Shown: in pieces, positions 46,621 to 60,074 of the stretch | How the letters are laid out: the number at the start of each line of letters is the position of its first letter | How positions within the stretch are numbered: position 1 is the stretch's first letter | NCBI RefSeq assembly: GCF_018294505.1 | Contig: NC_057794.1 | Location: 194,169,201 to 194,233,200, forward strand | Length of the DNA stretch: 64,000 nucleotides | Reading direction: 5' to 3' | Origin: Triticum aestivum | Lineage: Eukaryota > Streptophyta > Magnoliopsida > Poales > Poaceae | Translations under genes and position numbers: made by a program | Notes under the pieces: model-generated | Databases searched by the model: none | What the model was told of the DNA's origin: nothing | Seen by the model: only the letters and a program-made list of their open reading frames with translations

Positions 46621-47617
46621 GAATGTGAATTTATTGGCAGGGTGGACCTACATTGGAGGTACATGACATGATTCAGTGATTGGATGCTCAATTTCAGTAG
46701 TATCGATTTCACCTCTTCCATCACTGCGAACATGGATATCATTGGTCTAATGAAGAATATGCGCTATATTTCTGCTCTGAACCAGCAAATCAATCCAGTA
46801 TGAAATTGTCTAGGGCAAAACATGACAGTATCAAAATGTCCAGTGCAAAACATGAAAGATGTTAAGCGGAAGAGACGTGTTTAAACCGAAAATACAAGGT
46901 GTGGTATATATTTACTAGTTGCTTGATATCTGTGTAGATAGTTGTCTGCCCATTGCTATTTGGCAAACAAACAAAGTGACCGCAATTTTGGTTGAACTGC
47001 ACAAGAGAATAGTATAGTCAGTGCATGTAGTGCCATTTGAAAATAGACACAGAAAGATTGGATAGTCACTTCATGGACTGCACAAAAGTAGTACTGTACT
47101 ATTTATTGGCCAACACTAGTTGCTTGATTGCTTTGGTCTAATTATACAATGGGCATCATTTTGCCTAAGTTAAAGTTTGTATTCCGAAAATAGTCTCACC
47201 GTGTGATCGAGAGAAGACCAAATCATATTCAAGTGGATGTTCCTCCATCATGTGTGGTTCATTCTCATGGTTCCAGCTGTTGGTGAAACCACTTACATTT
47301 GCAGGAGGAATTGCAGACTTGACAAACAAATTTGTCTTTCACTCTGTACTGAATGTTGGCCAAGAGAAGCATCCATGTTAGTAGGAAGAACATATGTTTT
47401 TCTAGATCTTTGCTTTTGGAGCTACATATTTGTATATGATCTGTGAATCATTGAGATGCATTAACATGTTAATCTTATGTATGGGAATCTTACTAGTTGG
47501 TTGTAAATTTGGGCAACTAATGTGAACATATTACAGTGCTAGCTTGTGAGTCTCATGTGAACATTTCAAACGGATCGGCTCTTACTACTGTGCACATCAT
47601 GATCCTTATTTCTGTGT

Positions 47618-49199
47618 TGATACGTCTCCAACGTATCTATAATTTTTTATTGTTCCATGCTATTATATTATCTGTTTTGGATGTTTAAGGGGCTTTAATA
47701 TGCTCTATTATATTATTTTTGGGACTAACCTATTAACCGGAGGCACAGTGCCAATTTCTATTTTTGCCTATTTTAGTGTTTCGCATAAAAGGAATATCAA
47801 ACAGAATCCAAACAGAACAAAACCTTCGTGAGGATCTTTCTGGGAACAAACACAGTCCAGGAGACCTGGAGTGGAAGTATGGAAGTCCGCGAGGCGGCCA
47901 CGAGGCAGGAGGGCACGCCCAGGGGGGTAGGCATGCCCCCACCCTCGTGGGCCCCATGGAGCTCCACCGATGTACTTCTTTCACCTATATATACTCTTAT
48001 ACCCTAAAAACATCAGGGGATCCACGAACCACTTTTCCACCGTCGCAAACTTCTCTACCCGTGAGATCCCATCTGCGGCCTTTTCTGGTGATCTACCGGA
48101 GGGGGAATCAATCACGGAGGGCTTCTACATCAACACCATAGCCTCTCCGATGATGTGTGAGTAGTTTACCACAGACCTTCGGGTCCATAGTTATTAGCTA
48201 GATGGCTTCTTATGTCTCTTTGGTTCTCAATACAAAGTTCTCCTCGATGTTCTTGGAGATCTATTCAATGTAATACTTTTTGCGGTGTGTTTGCCGAGAT
48301 CCGATGAATTGTGGATTTATGATCAAGTTTATCTAGGAATAATATTTGGTTATTCTCTGAATTCTTATATGCATGATTTGATATCTTTGCAAGTCTCTTC
48401 GAATTATCGGTTTAGTTTGGCCTACTAGACTGATCTTTCTTGCAATGGGAGAAGTGCTTAGCTTTGGGTTAAATCTTTCCGTGTCCTTTCCCAGTGACAG
48501 TAGGGGCAGCAAGGCACGTATTGTATTATTGCCATCGAGGATAAAAATATGGGGTTTATATCATATTGCTTGAGTTTATCCCTCTACATCATGTCATCTT
48601 GCTTAATTCATTACTTTGTTCTTATGAACTTAATACTCTAGATGCATGCTGGATAGAGGTCGATGTGTGGAGTAATAGTAGTAGATGCAAAATCGTTTTG
48701 GTCTACTTAACACGGACGTGATGCCTACATTCATAATCATTGCCTAGATATTCTCATAACTATGCGCTCTTCTATCAATTGCTCGACAGTAATTTATTCA
48801 CCCACCGTAATACATGCTATCATGAGAGAAGGCACTAGTGAAACCTATGGCACCCGGGTCTCTTTCTTATTATATTGCATCTCTTTTTATTTACATCGCA
48901 TCTCGTATACTATTTTGCAATCTTTACTTTCCAATCTATAAAACAAAAACACCAAAAATATTTATCTTACTATCTTTATCAGATTTCACTTTTGTGAGTG
49001 ACTGTGAAGGGATTGACAAACCCTTTATCGCATTGGTTGCAAGGTTCTTGATTGTTTGTGCAGGTACTACGTGACTTGCATGTTATCTCCTACTGGATTG
49101 ATACATTGTTTCTCAAAAACTGAGGGAAATACTTATGCAACTTTGCTGCATCACCCTTTCTTCTTCAAGGGAAAACCAACGCATGCTTAAGAGGTAGCA
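47618..49199 (+). repeat. 5' LTR of the Athila-type element
   Basis: 1582 bp. A GC-rich inverted repeat (ccacgagg at 47898, cctcgtggg at 47943) stands just before the TATA box at 47986. Confidence 0.92.
47986..47993 (+). promoter_or_regulatory. TATA box of the Athila-type 5' LTR
   Basis: TATATATA, repeated at 54567-54574 in the 3' LTR. Confidence 0.65.
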
Positions 49200-49210
49200 A
49201 AAAGGATTTC

Positions 49211-49228
49211 TGGTGCCGTTGCCAGGGA
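49211..49228 (+). other. Primer-binding site, tRNA-Asp type
   Basis: tggtgccgttgccaggga differs at two positions from the complement of the 3' end of plant tRNA-Asp (tggcgccgttgccgggga). It lies 11 bp after the LTR. Athila-lineage elements commonly use this primer. Confidence 0.75.
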
Positions 49229-49405
49229 AATCTACGCTCAAGTCAAGACATACCAAGTACCCATCATAAACTCTTCTCCCTCGCATTACATTATTTGCCA
49301 TTTGCCTCCCGTTTTCTTCTCGCCTACTTCACCTTTGTCGTTTTATTTGCCTTTTTGTTCGCTTGCTTCTTGTGTGATTGTGTGTTGGATTGATTGTTTG
49401 TCACG

Positions 49406-50254
49406 ATGGCTCAAGATAATACTAAATTATGTGACTTTTCCAATACCAACAACAATGATTTTATTAGCACTCTGATTGCTCCTATTACCGATGTTGAATC
49501 TTGTGAAATTAATGCTGCTTTGTTGAATCTTGTCATGCAAGATCAATTTTCTGGCCTTCCTAGTGAAGATGCCGCTACCCATCTAAACAACTTTGTTGAT
49601 TTGTGTGATATTAAAAAGAAGAAATATGTGGATAATTATATTGTTTAATTGAAGTTATTTCCGTTTTCTCTTAGAGATCATGCTAAAACTTGGTTCTCCT
49701 CTTTGCGTAAAAATAGTATTGATATATGGAATAAGTGCAAAGATGCTTTTATTTCTAAGTATTTTCCTCCCTCTAAGATCATCTCTATTAGAAACGATAT
49801 TATGAATTTTAAGCAACTTAATCACGAGCATGTTTCACAAGCTTGGGAGAGGATGAAATTACTGATACGTAATTGCCCTACACATGGTTTGAATTTATGG
49901 ATGATTATACAAAAAAATTATGCCGGATTGAATTTTGCTTCTAGAAATCTTTTAGATTCGGCCATGGGAGGCACTTTTATGGAAATCACTTTAGGAGAAG
50001 CTACTAAACTCCTAGATAATATTATGGTTAATTATTCTCAATGGCACACTGAAAGACCGACTAGTAAAAAAGTTCATGCAATTGAAGAGATTAATGTTTT
50101 GAGTGGAAAGATGGATGAACTTAAGAAATTGTTTGATAATAAGAGTGATTCTTCTGATCCTAATGATATGCCTTTGTCCACTTTGATTGAGAATAATAAT
50201 GAATCTATGGATGTGAATTTTCTTGGTAGGAACAATTTTGGTAACAACGCATAG
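49406..50254 (+). pseudogene. Gag of the Athila-type element
   Basis: The frame starts MAQDNTKLCDFSNTNNN; a TAA at 49646-49648 interrupts it, then it goes on in frame with LFPFSLRDHAKTWFSSL and the retrotransposon gag core (DAFISKYFPPSKI, QAWERMKLLIRNCPTHGL). A one-base loss near 50250 shifts the frame to 50223-50981. Confidence 0.88.
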
Positions 50255-51483
50255 AGGAAACTTTAATTCTAGGATCTTTCCTAATAATTCCTCTAATAAT
50301 TATGGTAATTCCTACAACAACTCTTATGGAAATTTTAATAAGATGCCCTCTGATTTTGATACTAGTGTTAAAGAATTTATGAGTTCGCAAAAGAATTTCA
50401 ATGCTTTGGTTGAAGAAAATTTGCTTAAGATTGATGAGTTGGCTAGGAACGTGGATAGAATTTCTCTTGATGTTGATTCTTTGAAACTTAGATCTATTCC
50501 ACCTAAGCATGACATCAATGAGTCTCTCAAATCCTTGATAATTTCCAATGATGAGTGCAAGGAAATAACCACTAGGATGCGTGCTAAAAAATATTGCTTT
50601 GTAAAAGCGCGTTCTTATAGTTTTCATGATAATAATGATGAAGATCTAAAAGTGATTGATGTGTCTCCTATTAAATCTTTGTTTTCCAATATGAATCTTG
50701 ATAAAGATGGGACTGGAGATGAGTCAGCTTTAGTTAAAAGGCGTCCCAATGATTCAGAGTTTTTAGGTTTTGATGCTAAAATTAATAAAAGTGGGATTGA
50801 AGAGGTCAAAACTTTACATAGCAATGAACCCACTATTTTGGATTTCAAGGAATTTAATTATGATAATTTCTCTTTGATAGATTGTATTTCCTTGTTGCAA
50901 TCCGTGCTAAATTCCCCTCATGCTTATAATCAAAATAAAGCTTTTACTAAACATATCATATGCTCTAATGCAATCCTATGAAGAAAAGCTTGAACTAGAA
51001 GTTTCTATTCCTAGAAAAATTTATGATGAGTGGGAACCTACTATTAAAATTAAGATTAAAGATTATGAATGCTATGCTTTGTGTGATTTGGGTGCTAGTG
51101 TTTCCACGATTCCAAAAATTTTGTGTGATGTGTTAGGTTTCCGTGAATTTGATGATTGTTCTTTAAATTTGCACCTTATGGATTCCACCATTAAGAAACC
51201 TATGGGAAGGATTAATGATGTTCTTATTGTTGCAAATAGGAACTATGTGCCCGTAGATTTCATCGTTCTTGATATAGATTGCAATCCTACATGTCCTATT
51301 ATTCTTGGTAGACCTTTCCTTAGAAGGATTGGTGCAATTATTGACATGAAAGAAGGAAATATTAGATTTCAATTTCCGTTAAGGCAAGGCCTGGAACACT
51401 TTCCTAGAACAAAAATTAAATTTACTTATGAATCAATTATGAGAGCCACTTATGGATTGCATACCAAAGATGACAATACCTAG
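50223..51483 (+). pseudogene. Gag C-terminal part and protease of the Athila-type element
   Basis: The first frame (50223-50981) carries an Asn-rich tail and a long helical stretch without clear zinc knuckle; a shift near 50960 leads to the second frame (to 51483). This has the protease: active site LCDLGASVSTIP (D-L-G, typical of Athila), VDFIVLDID and IILGRPFLRRIGA. The polyprotein ends after KDDNT with a TAG; no RT follows. Confidence 0.88.
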
Positions 51484-54214
51484 ATCTATTCTTGCTTTTA
51501 TGCCTAGCTAGGGGCGTTAAACGATAGCGCTTGTTGGGAGGCAACCCAATTTTATTTTTGTTCTTTACTTTTTGTTCCTGTTTAGTAATAAATAATTTAT
51601 CTAGCCTTTGTTATGATTGTGTTTTATGTTTTAATCAGTGTTTGTTCCAAAAGCCGTTAGGATCTTCTTGGGTGATGGTTGTTTGATCTTGCTAATAAAA
51701 ATAGAAAGTCTGCGCTCACAAAAATAATTTTCATTTTCTACCAGAGGGCGATAAAATATCAATTACAATTGCAGTAGATCAATATTGAAATTATTTAGGC
51801 CTTCCTAAGTTTTCAGAATTTTTGGAGTTACAAAAGTATTCGAAACCTCCAGATTGCTACAGACTGTTCTGTTTTGACAGATTCTATTTTCATGTGTTGT
51901 TTGCTTATTTTGATGAATGTATGGGTAGTATCGGGGGGGTATGAACCATAGAGAAGTTGGAATACAGTAGGTTTAAAACCAATATAAATAAATAATGAGT
52001 TAATTACAGTACATTAAAGTGGTGGTTTGTTTTCTTATACTAAAGGAGCTCATGAGATTTTCTGTTAAGTTTTGTGTTGTGAACTTTTCAAGTTTTTGGG
52101 TAAAGATTTGATGGATTTTGGAATGAGGGGTGGAAAGAGACTAAGCTTGGGGATGCCCAAGGCACCCCAAGGTAAAATTCAAGGACAACCAAAAGCCTAA
52201 TCTTGGGGATGCCCCGGAAGGCATCCCCTCTTTCGTCTTCATCTATCGGTGACTTTACTTGAGGCTATATTTTTATTCACCACATGATATGTGTTTTGCT
52301 TGGAGAGTCTTGTATGATTTGAGTCTTTGCTTTTTAGTTTACCACAATCATCCTTGCTGTACACACCTTTTGGGAGATACACAGAATCGGAATTTAAAAG
52401 AATACTCTATGTGCTTCACTTATATCGTTTGAGCTAGATATTTTTGCTCTAGTGCTTCACTTATATATTTTTAGAGCATGGTGGTTGTTTTATTTTATAG
52501 AAATTATTGATATATCATGCTTCACTTATATTATTTCGAGAGTCTTTTAGAACAGAATGGTAATTTGCTTTGGTTATAAAATTAGTCCTAATATGATGGG
52601 CATTCAAGATGGGTATAATAAAAACTCTCATATAGAGTGCATTGAATACTATGAGAAGTTTGATACTTGATGATTCTTTTGAGATATGAAGATGGTGATA
52701 TTAGAGTCGTGCTAGTTGAGTAATTGTGAAATTGATAAATACTTGTGTTGAGGTTTGCAAGTCCCGTAGCATGCACGAATTGTGTGACAAATTTGAAGCA
52801 TGAGGTGTTTCTGTGATTGCCTTCCTTATGAGTGGCGGTCGGGGACGAGCGATGGTCTTTTCCTACCAATCTATCCCCCTAGGAGCATGCGCGTAGTGCT
52901 TGGTTTTGATGACTTGTATACTTTTGCAATAAGTATGTGAGTTCTTTATGACTAATGTTGAGTCCATGGATTATACGCACTCTCACTCTTCCACCATTGC
53001 TATGATGTCTTGTGCCGCACAACTTTCGCTAGTACCATAAACCCATCATTTACCTTCCTCAAAACAGCCACCATACCTACCTATTATGGCATTCCATAGA
53101 CATTCCGAGATATATTGCCATGCAACTTTCCACCGTTCCATTTATTATGACACGCTTCATCAGTCATATTGCTTTGCATGATCATGTAGTTGACATCGTA
53201 TTTGTGGCATGGCCACCATTCATAATTTTTCATACATGTCACTCTTGATTCATTGCACATCCCGGTACACCGCCGGAGGCATTTACATAGAGTCATATTT
53301 TGTTCTAAGTATCGAGTTGTAATTCTTGAGTTGTAACTAAATAAAAGTGTGATGATCTTCATTATTAGATCATTGTACCATGTGAGGGAAGGATCATGGA
53401 GACTATGATTCCCCCACAAGTCGTGATGAGACTCCGGACGAAAAAAAGAGGCCATAAAAAAGGAGAAGGGCCAAACAAAAAAATGAGAGAAAAAGAGAGA
53501 AGGGGCAATGTTACTATCCTTTTCCACACTTGTGCTTCAAAGTAGCACCATGATCTTCATGATAGAGAGTCTCTTAAGTTGTCAATTTCATATACTAGTG
53601 GGAATTTTTCATTATAGAACTTGGCTTGTATATTCCAATGATTGCCTTCCTGAAGTTGCCCTAGGTCTTCATGAGTAAGCAAGTTGGATGCACACCCACT
53701 TAGTTACTTTTGTGCATCCGTTGCATGGCAATCCCTACTCACTCGCATTGATATCTATTGATGGGCCTCTCCATAGCCCATTGATACGCCTAGTTGATGT
53801 GAGACTATCTTCCTACTTTTCTCCACAACCACCATTCTATTCCACCTATAGTGTTATGTCCATGGCCCGCGCTCATATATTGCGTGAAAGTAGAAAAAGT
53901 TTGAGAAAACTAAAGTATGAAACAATTGCTTGGCTTGTCATCAGAGTTGTGGATGATTGGAGCATTTTGTGTGACGAAAAGGAAGCATAGCCAAACTATA
54001 TGATTTTGTAGGGATGAGCTTTCTTTGGCTATGTTATTTTGAGAAGACATAATAGCTTGGTTAAACTTTTGTCTTGAATCTGTCAGATCTGAACATTCAT
54101 GCCACAATAAAGGAAATTACATTGAAAATTATGTTAGGTAGCATTCCACATCAAACATTCTGTATTTATCATTTACCTACTCGAGGACGAGCAGGAATTA
54201 AGCTTGGGGATGCT
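51484..54214 (+). other. Non-coding 3' region of the Athila-type element
   Basis: 2.7 kb with no conserved protein motif. The string cttggggatgc occurs three times (about 52146, 52203 and 54204). The last is the polypurine tract next to the 3' LTR; the others look like internal copies of it, within stretches that can fold (ggatgccc...gggcatcc type). In full-length Athila elements this interval would hold pol. Confidence 0.7.
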
Positions 54215-55681
54215 TGATATGTCTCCAATGTATCTATAATTTTTTATTGTTCCATGCTATTATATTATCCATTTTGGATGTTTAATGGGCTTTAATATGC
54301 TCTTTTATATTATTTTTGGGACAAACCTATTAATCGGAGGCTCAGTGCCAGTTTCTGTTTTTTTGCCTATTTTAGTGTTTCGAAGAAAAGGAATAACAAA
54401 CAGAATCCAAACGGAATGAAACCTTTGCAAGGATATTTCTTGGAACAAACCCAATCCAGGAGACTTGGAGTGGAAGTCTGGAAGTCCACGAGGCGGCCAC
54501 GGGGCAGGAGGGCACGCCCCCACCCTCGTGGGCCCCACAGAGCTCCACCGACGTACTTCCTTTGCCTATATATACTCTTATACCCTAAAAACATCAGGGG
54601 GAGCCACAAAACCACCTTCCCACCGCCGCAACCTTCTGTGCCCGTGGGATCCCATCTGGGGCCTTTTCCGGCGATCTGCCGGAGGGGGAATCAATCACGG
54701 AGGGCTTCTACATCAACACCATAGCCTCTCCGATGATGTGTAAGTAGTTTACCACAGACCTTCGGGTCCATAGTTATTAGCTAGATGGCTTCTTCTCTCT
54801 CTCTCTTTGGTTCTCAATACAAAGTTCTCCTCGATGTTCTTGGGGATCTATTCGATGTAAAACTTTTTGCGGTGTGTTTGTCGAGATCCGATGAATTGTG
54901 GGTTTATGATCAAGATTATATATGAAAGATGGGAGAAGCGCTGAGCTTTGGGTTCAATCTTGCGGTGTCCTTTCCCAGTGGCAGCAGGGGCAACAAGGCA
55001 CGTATTGTATTGTTGCCATCGAGGATAAAAAGATGGGGTTTATATCATATTGCTTGAGTTTATCCCTCTACATCATGTCATCTTGCTTAATGCACTTTGT
55101 TCTTATGAACTTAATACTCTAGATGCATGCTGGATAGCGGTCGATGTGTGGGGTAATAGTAGTAGATGCAGAATGGTTTTGGTCTACTTAACACGGACGT
55201 GATGCCTATATTCATAATCATTGCCTAGATATTATCATAACTATGCACTCTTCTATCAATTGCTCGGCAGTAATTTGTTCACCCACCATAATACATGCTA
55301 TCATGAGAGAAGGAACTAGTAAAACCTATGGCCCCCGGGTCTCTTTCTTATTATATTGCATCTCTTTTTATTTACATCGCATCTCGTTTACTATTTTGCA
55401 ATCTTTACTTTCCAATCTATACAACAAAAAAACAAAAAATATTTATCTTACTATCTTTATCAAATCTCACTTTTGCGAGTGACCATGAAGGGATTGACAA
55501 CCCCTTTATCAGCATTGGTTGCAAGGTCCTTGATTGTTTGTGCAGGTACTAGGTGACTTGCATGTTATCTCCTACTGGATTGATACCTTGGTTCTCAAAA
55601 ACTGAGGAAAATACTTACGCTACTTTGTTGCATCACCCTTTCCTCTTCAAGGGAAAACCAATGCATGCTCAAGAGGTTGCA
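54215..55681 (+). repeat. 3' LTR of the Athila-type element
   Basis: 1467 bp, 115 bp shorter than the 5' LTR. Most of the loss is one deletion near 54925 (the 5' LTR part 48332-48445 is absent). A second, smaller loss removes the centre of the GC-rich hairpin (54495-54530). Confidence 0.9.
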
Positions 55682-56187
55682 TGTGTTCTCAGTGTTTAAA
55701 AGCTACTAACAATTCCTTATTTCTGTTCTCTTAGTGTTTACAAGTTACTAATCGATCACTAGCTAGCCTACTAATGCGCTCCTGGCAGTTTTAGTTGCGA
55801 AGCAAGATCCAAAGTGACAGTTTTTTCAATAAAATGCCTACCTCTGAAGAAACTAACATGTTGTTCTGAAGAAAATGCCATGCGAATCTGAAGAAACTGC
55901 CAGCAAAAATGTTCGCAAATGCCTTCTCTCCCATTGAACATTCATCCGCTATTGCGATCCTACACATACACTATCCGACCAGCTCAATCCTATGCGAAAA
56001 ACCAGCGGATCACGCACGTACCTCATCTAGATGAATCAAGCGCACTGACCATCATGCCGACGTGCAACCCAGCACGGATGGGACGCACCACTGACGAGAC
56101 GGGACGACATGGTCATAATTTCAGTTTTTCTAGTTTTCCACGGCAAGCTGGCGCAGCAAGGCATGCCCGCTTATGCATTGAATTCCG

Positions 56188-56830
56188 ATGACCGTCGCGT
56201 TTCCTGCGACACGCTGGTTCACCTACCTTCTGCCTATAATTACTGGTTCCCAGCATTCTCCGATGGCACCATCACCCAACTCTCCCTATCCTCATAAGCC
56301 CCCACCAGCCCGACGTCGCTCGCCACTTATCCTCGCTCTCGCCACGTCTGTCATTCCTTCGCCCGTCCATAATAGGCGACGCCGGAGGCGGTCACTGCCA
56401 GAACTAGTGTTCGGTTTTTCACCAGAAGGCAGGCGGAGGGAGGAGACATTCTTTTGGTCTTTAGATGGCAATGTAGAGTATGAGGACTTGTTGGAGCGCG
56501 ACCGCCTGGCGGAGGAGCAAAGTATCGCCGATTTGCACTGCCAGCGGGGCATGGAGTAGCAGAGCACCCGCAACTGGGCCGACTACGTGGAGGCCGGTGC
56601 CCGGCAAATAGCCCTGGAGGCTGTCGGCCATGCATTCGTTCGTGGTGTACCAACTTGTCAAGTGGGTTTCCCTCTTAGAAGCCGAAGCTTCGGTGGACCA
56701 TGCCGACATGGAAAGGGCCAACGCGCACAAGCAACGCACCCTATCGCAGCTCTGGCAAATCCGAGGCGAGGCGAAGGACGTCAGTGCCGGTGTTTAGCAT
56801 GTACCGCAGATGGCGGCCGACATCATCTAG
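56188..56830 (+). pseudogene. Gene fragment of unknown function
   Basis: The plus-strand frame from 56188 gives a basic region (NRRRRRRSLPELVFGFSPEG) and then a charged, helical one (FFWSLDGNVEYEDLLERDRL, NWADYVEAGARQIALEAVGH). A TAG at 56557-56559 lies in frame. Near 56645 the frame shifts by one and goes on with YQLVKWVSLLEAEASVDHAD and RTLSQLWQIRGEAKDVSAG, then a TAG (about 56798) and the final stop at 56828. Base content is richer in GC than the surroundings, which supports former coding. I do not recognise the family; it could be a piece carried by a transposon. Confidence 0.55.
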
Positions 56831-57030
56831 TTAGCTAAGAGTAAGTTAGTACTTGTACACTACTAGAGTATTAGTGGGAGTAGATAGTTAACTTGGCTAT
56901 GATGGTTGTCAACATGGAAGTTCAGTACTCTATATCTGGATCAGACCTGTTACTTTACTATGAATGTTGAACTTTCCGTTTGAACGTATGGAACGGGCTG
57001 TTATTTTTCTAAATGTGTTGTGTTTGTCCG

Positions 57031-57942
57031 CCATGGGTTTAGAGGCTGACTTGTGGGCCTACTAGGTTAACGCGTACACAATAAGGAGATGATTGTACGT
57101 GGAGAGGATGAAAACAGGGACCCACCAAGGTCATGGCAGTACGCAAGCAAGTGCCTCCTTATTTCAAGCCAAAAAATTGTTCCTCCTAATGGATTTCTAA
57201 CATTTGGGTCCCATGCCATTGTCAACGTAGTCAATAAACGAGAGAAATGCATAACGAGCGGCTGACACCAGGGACCCATCAGCTCGCCCAGTTATTTTTG
57301 TTTTTGAGACAGAAGCACGGTGTCAACTGGGATGTGCGGGACACTCTGGCCTGTCTAGACAGCCTTTTCTTTTACGTTTACCACAAGGCCAGCCCAGTAG
57401 TTTTTTTCTTTCAGAAAATGCCTAGCCCAGTTTTTTGTGCTTTGTCAAGTAGGTCTCTTTGTCAGCCCTGTTGGGCTGCAAATCTTTCAAGACGAGGAGA
57501 GCTTCATTCGGCTGGCCCAGAAAATGGGCTATGGGTAATGAGAAATGGGTTGTACATTTTTAAAACACATCAAACTGGCAATTAGTCTCAAATTTCTTTT
57601 TTTTCATTTCGAGATTTTAAATTCCATTGATTTTTTATGCGGGGAAAATTTGTTGGATTTTATATTGATATAGATTTATTTTTAAAATTAGTTTGAATGT
57701 GACTCGAAATTTCGGGATTAAAAACAATTCAGACCGCATCGGAATATGCAAAATTTTGTATAATTTTTTAACCGTGGCCACAATATGTGTCGTAATGCTA
57801 ACAAAGAGAATATGGGCTCCAAAAAAACCTTAAGAATTAGCAAATGGGCTGTAAATTATTAGAAATATTGGCAGATGGGTTGTATGATGTTTTCCATAGA
57901 TTTGAGGCTAACTTGTGCGCTTACTATAGGTTGACGCGTATG
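57031..57942. repeat. Pair of 47-bp direct repeats flanking 0.8 kb
   Basis: 57031-57077 (ccatgggtttagaggctgac and on to ttaacgcgta) is repeated with changes at 57894-57942 (ccatagatttgaggctaact and on to ttgacgcgta). The DNA between has G/A changes at atgggct motifs repeated several times (57525, 57810, 57845, 57870). It may be an old element or local duplication; no terminal repeats were recognised. Confidence 0.5.
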
Positions 57943-59822
57943 CTTCTGTCACACCGTGATTTTCATGGCACAACACTTAAGCTTATAAATCATGATAAAA
58001 TGTGGTTTGACAAAAACTTTTGAGTGTTCTGGTCTTTGCTTGATTTGATTTTTGTGTGTTGGTTGCAAGTGCTCTAAAAATCAATTAAATCCTCTAAGTC
58101 CTATACTTCATCTCCTTGATCCAAAACTTTGCCCAATGATCATGCCATGTGTATAGAACAGAATAGTATTTTCTTACAAAAATAGTTTGGCCAAAAAGTA
58201 TTTTCTAAATTAGGTTTTTTCTAAAACCCCCTGAATTGAGACTTGAAGTACAAGTACTTAATTAAGGGTGTGGAAAATCTTTCAAAAATTATATTTGATT
58301 CCTACTAGACATAGGACTCCCAAAAACCACAAAAATATTATTTTCAAAGTTATTTCTCTATTTTATTTAAAGGATTTTTCTTAAGGCCAAAAATGGTCTT
58401 TAATAGGTCAAAATTATTTTAATGTTTCAAAAATATTTGAGAAAATTTAGGGAAGCTCAGTGGACATATATTGTCCATATATAAGAGTTTCTACACATGG
58501 TCATGTTCAAAATATTGGTCAAATCCCTCAAAAACCCTTTCTGGATATTTCAAGCTTTTGAAATATTTACATAGGAAATACTCTCCGTTAAATCCCAGAA
58601 AATTCTAGAATGTGACAAATGACCTACTTGAGGATCCTACAAAGTCTCATGTCATGGGGAACAATATGGCACTAACAAACCTTCTCAAAACCATTTCTGT
58701 CCTTTTCCAAGTTAGAACAACTTTGCACTACCAAACATGTCCAAATGATCTCAAAATTTGTACACATTCTCAGATGGCCTAATCATTCACCTAGGCCAAG
58801 TGGCACAATTTGGAGAATAGGATAACTTGATCAAAGTGCCTCAAAAGCCGTTTTGTCCAGAACCAAATTTGAACAACTCTACATTGTGAGATATCTCCTT
58901 TTGACTCCAATTTTTGTGAGCATGATGTAATCCCCAAATAATGACACTACACCAAGTGGTGCATCAAGGAGAACAAGATAGCTTTATCAAATGTAGCAAA
59001 AACTGTTTCTCCCCATTTCTACGGTTTACAGAAGTTGCATTGGCCACTTTCTCCTTTTGACCTCAAAAGTTGTGGGCACTACTAGTTTGTGATGCCACTC
59101 ATTCCTGTTAAATCTCATGGCAAGTGGAATCTTTTTACTATCTCAAACAACCATCAAACACCTTCTACCATAATTTTGTGATCAACAGTTGGGGCTCCAA
59201 ACGGATTCTCCTTGAGCCAAAATTTTTACCACATCATGTCCTAGAATCCCTCTACCACCGGAAAAAGTTGGATGGCTTCAGCTCAATTATTTGGGGGTGA
59301 GAACCTCATTTTTCATCTCTGTCCAGCAACTTTCTCTCTCTTTCTTCTCTCCCTCTCTCTTTCTTTGACTTTGATGGCTCTCCAATGTCACCCCAGGCTT
59401 TAGCCCATCACCCAGCACACTCTAGACACAAGTGGACACGGCAGAGCATGCAAAATGCGCTCATGCCAGCCAAAAAGCCTGCTCTAGGGCACACTACAGT
59501 GGTGGCTGAGCCTTGCCACCGCGCTCCCATCCACCTCGCGCCAGTCGACGCGCCTCGCCATCCGCATCATGACAATAAGCCTCCCACTTGCTCCCGAGCC
59601 CTCCTCTCGCCCCTGCGGCGCGTGCCCGAGCGCCGCCCGCATTCGCTAGTGGCTGCCCGCGTCCCTGGCCCGCCTCACGCTCGCTCCTCTGTCCCTCTCT
59701 CTTTCCCTAGTCATAGACCATGGCCAGGAAGACCCCCGACTCGAAGCCAAGCCCGTCTGTGGTCTCCAGCAATGACTACGGCCTCAGCGGCGCACGACCC
59801 CATGATGCACCTCACCCCCTTC

Positions 59823-59830
59823 TATTTAAG
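59823..59830 (+). promoter_or_regulatory. TATA box of the long LTR
   Basis: TATTTAAG, followed by pyrimidine-rich DNA (ctctctactcctttg), as usual at LTR transcription starts. Confidence 0.5.
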
Positions 59831-60074
59831 GCCACCCTCGAGCCCCCTCTCTACTCCTTTGTCACTCTCTCCCTCCCATGCCCCTCTTGGACCGACCCAC
59901 TTCCCTCCTTGTGCCCTCCATAGACCTCCATGGACGGAGAACCGCCATCCGCCCCGTGCTAAATTCGGGCTATCCCGAGCCTCTCTACTCTCCCTAGCCA
60001 CTCCAGTGCCCCCTCACCACCATCGCCGACTCGCCCCACACTCCATTTCCTCCTCGCCGTGCCTGCCTCACTGT

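Larger units (their letters stand above)
43744..47617. other. Upstream region of the DUF295 gene; no supported gene
   Basis: The first few hundred bases should contain the DUF295 promoter on the minus strand; I could not fix a TATA box. From about 45200 to 46640 the DNA is AT-rich and holds worn direct repeats (see next entries). No frame longer than about 125 codons has support. The part near 47237-47446 has a 69-codon frame without recognisable motifs. Nothing else was identified. Confidence 0.6.
47618..55681 (+). mobile_element. Athila-type Gypsy retrotransposon without RT or integrase (8.06 kb)
   Basis: LTRs 47618-49199 and 54215-55681 start tgatacgtctcc / tgatatgtctcc. The 5-bp target duplication TGTGT is perfect (47613-47617, 55682-55686). 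The primer site resembles the tRNA-Asp complement used by Athila elements. Only gag and protease are encoded (49406-51483); the following 2.7 kb has no RT, RNase H or integrase motifs in any frame. It must therefore have depended on a partner element. gag-pro has one in-frame stop and at least two frameshifts. I give no family name. Confidence 0.92.
55682..57946. other. Unassigned DNA between two Gypsy elements
   Basis: It contains the gene fragment at 56188-56830 (separate entry) and AT-rich DNA. A 42-bp duplication straddles the Athila target site: tccttatttctg...gtgtttaaaagctactaa (47603-47617 plus 55687-55713) and its neighbour at 55714-55760. A direct repeat is described below. Confidence 0.55.
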
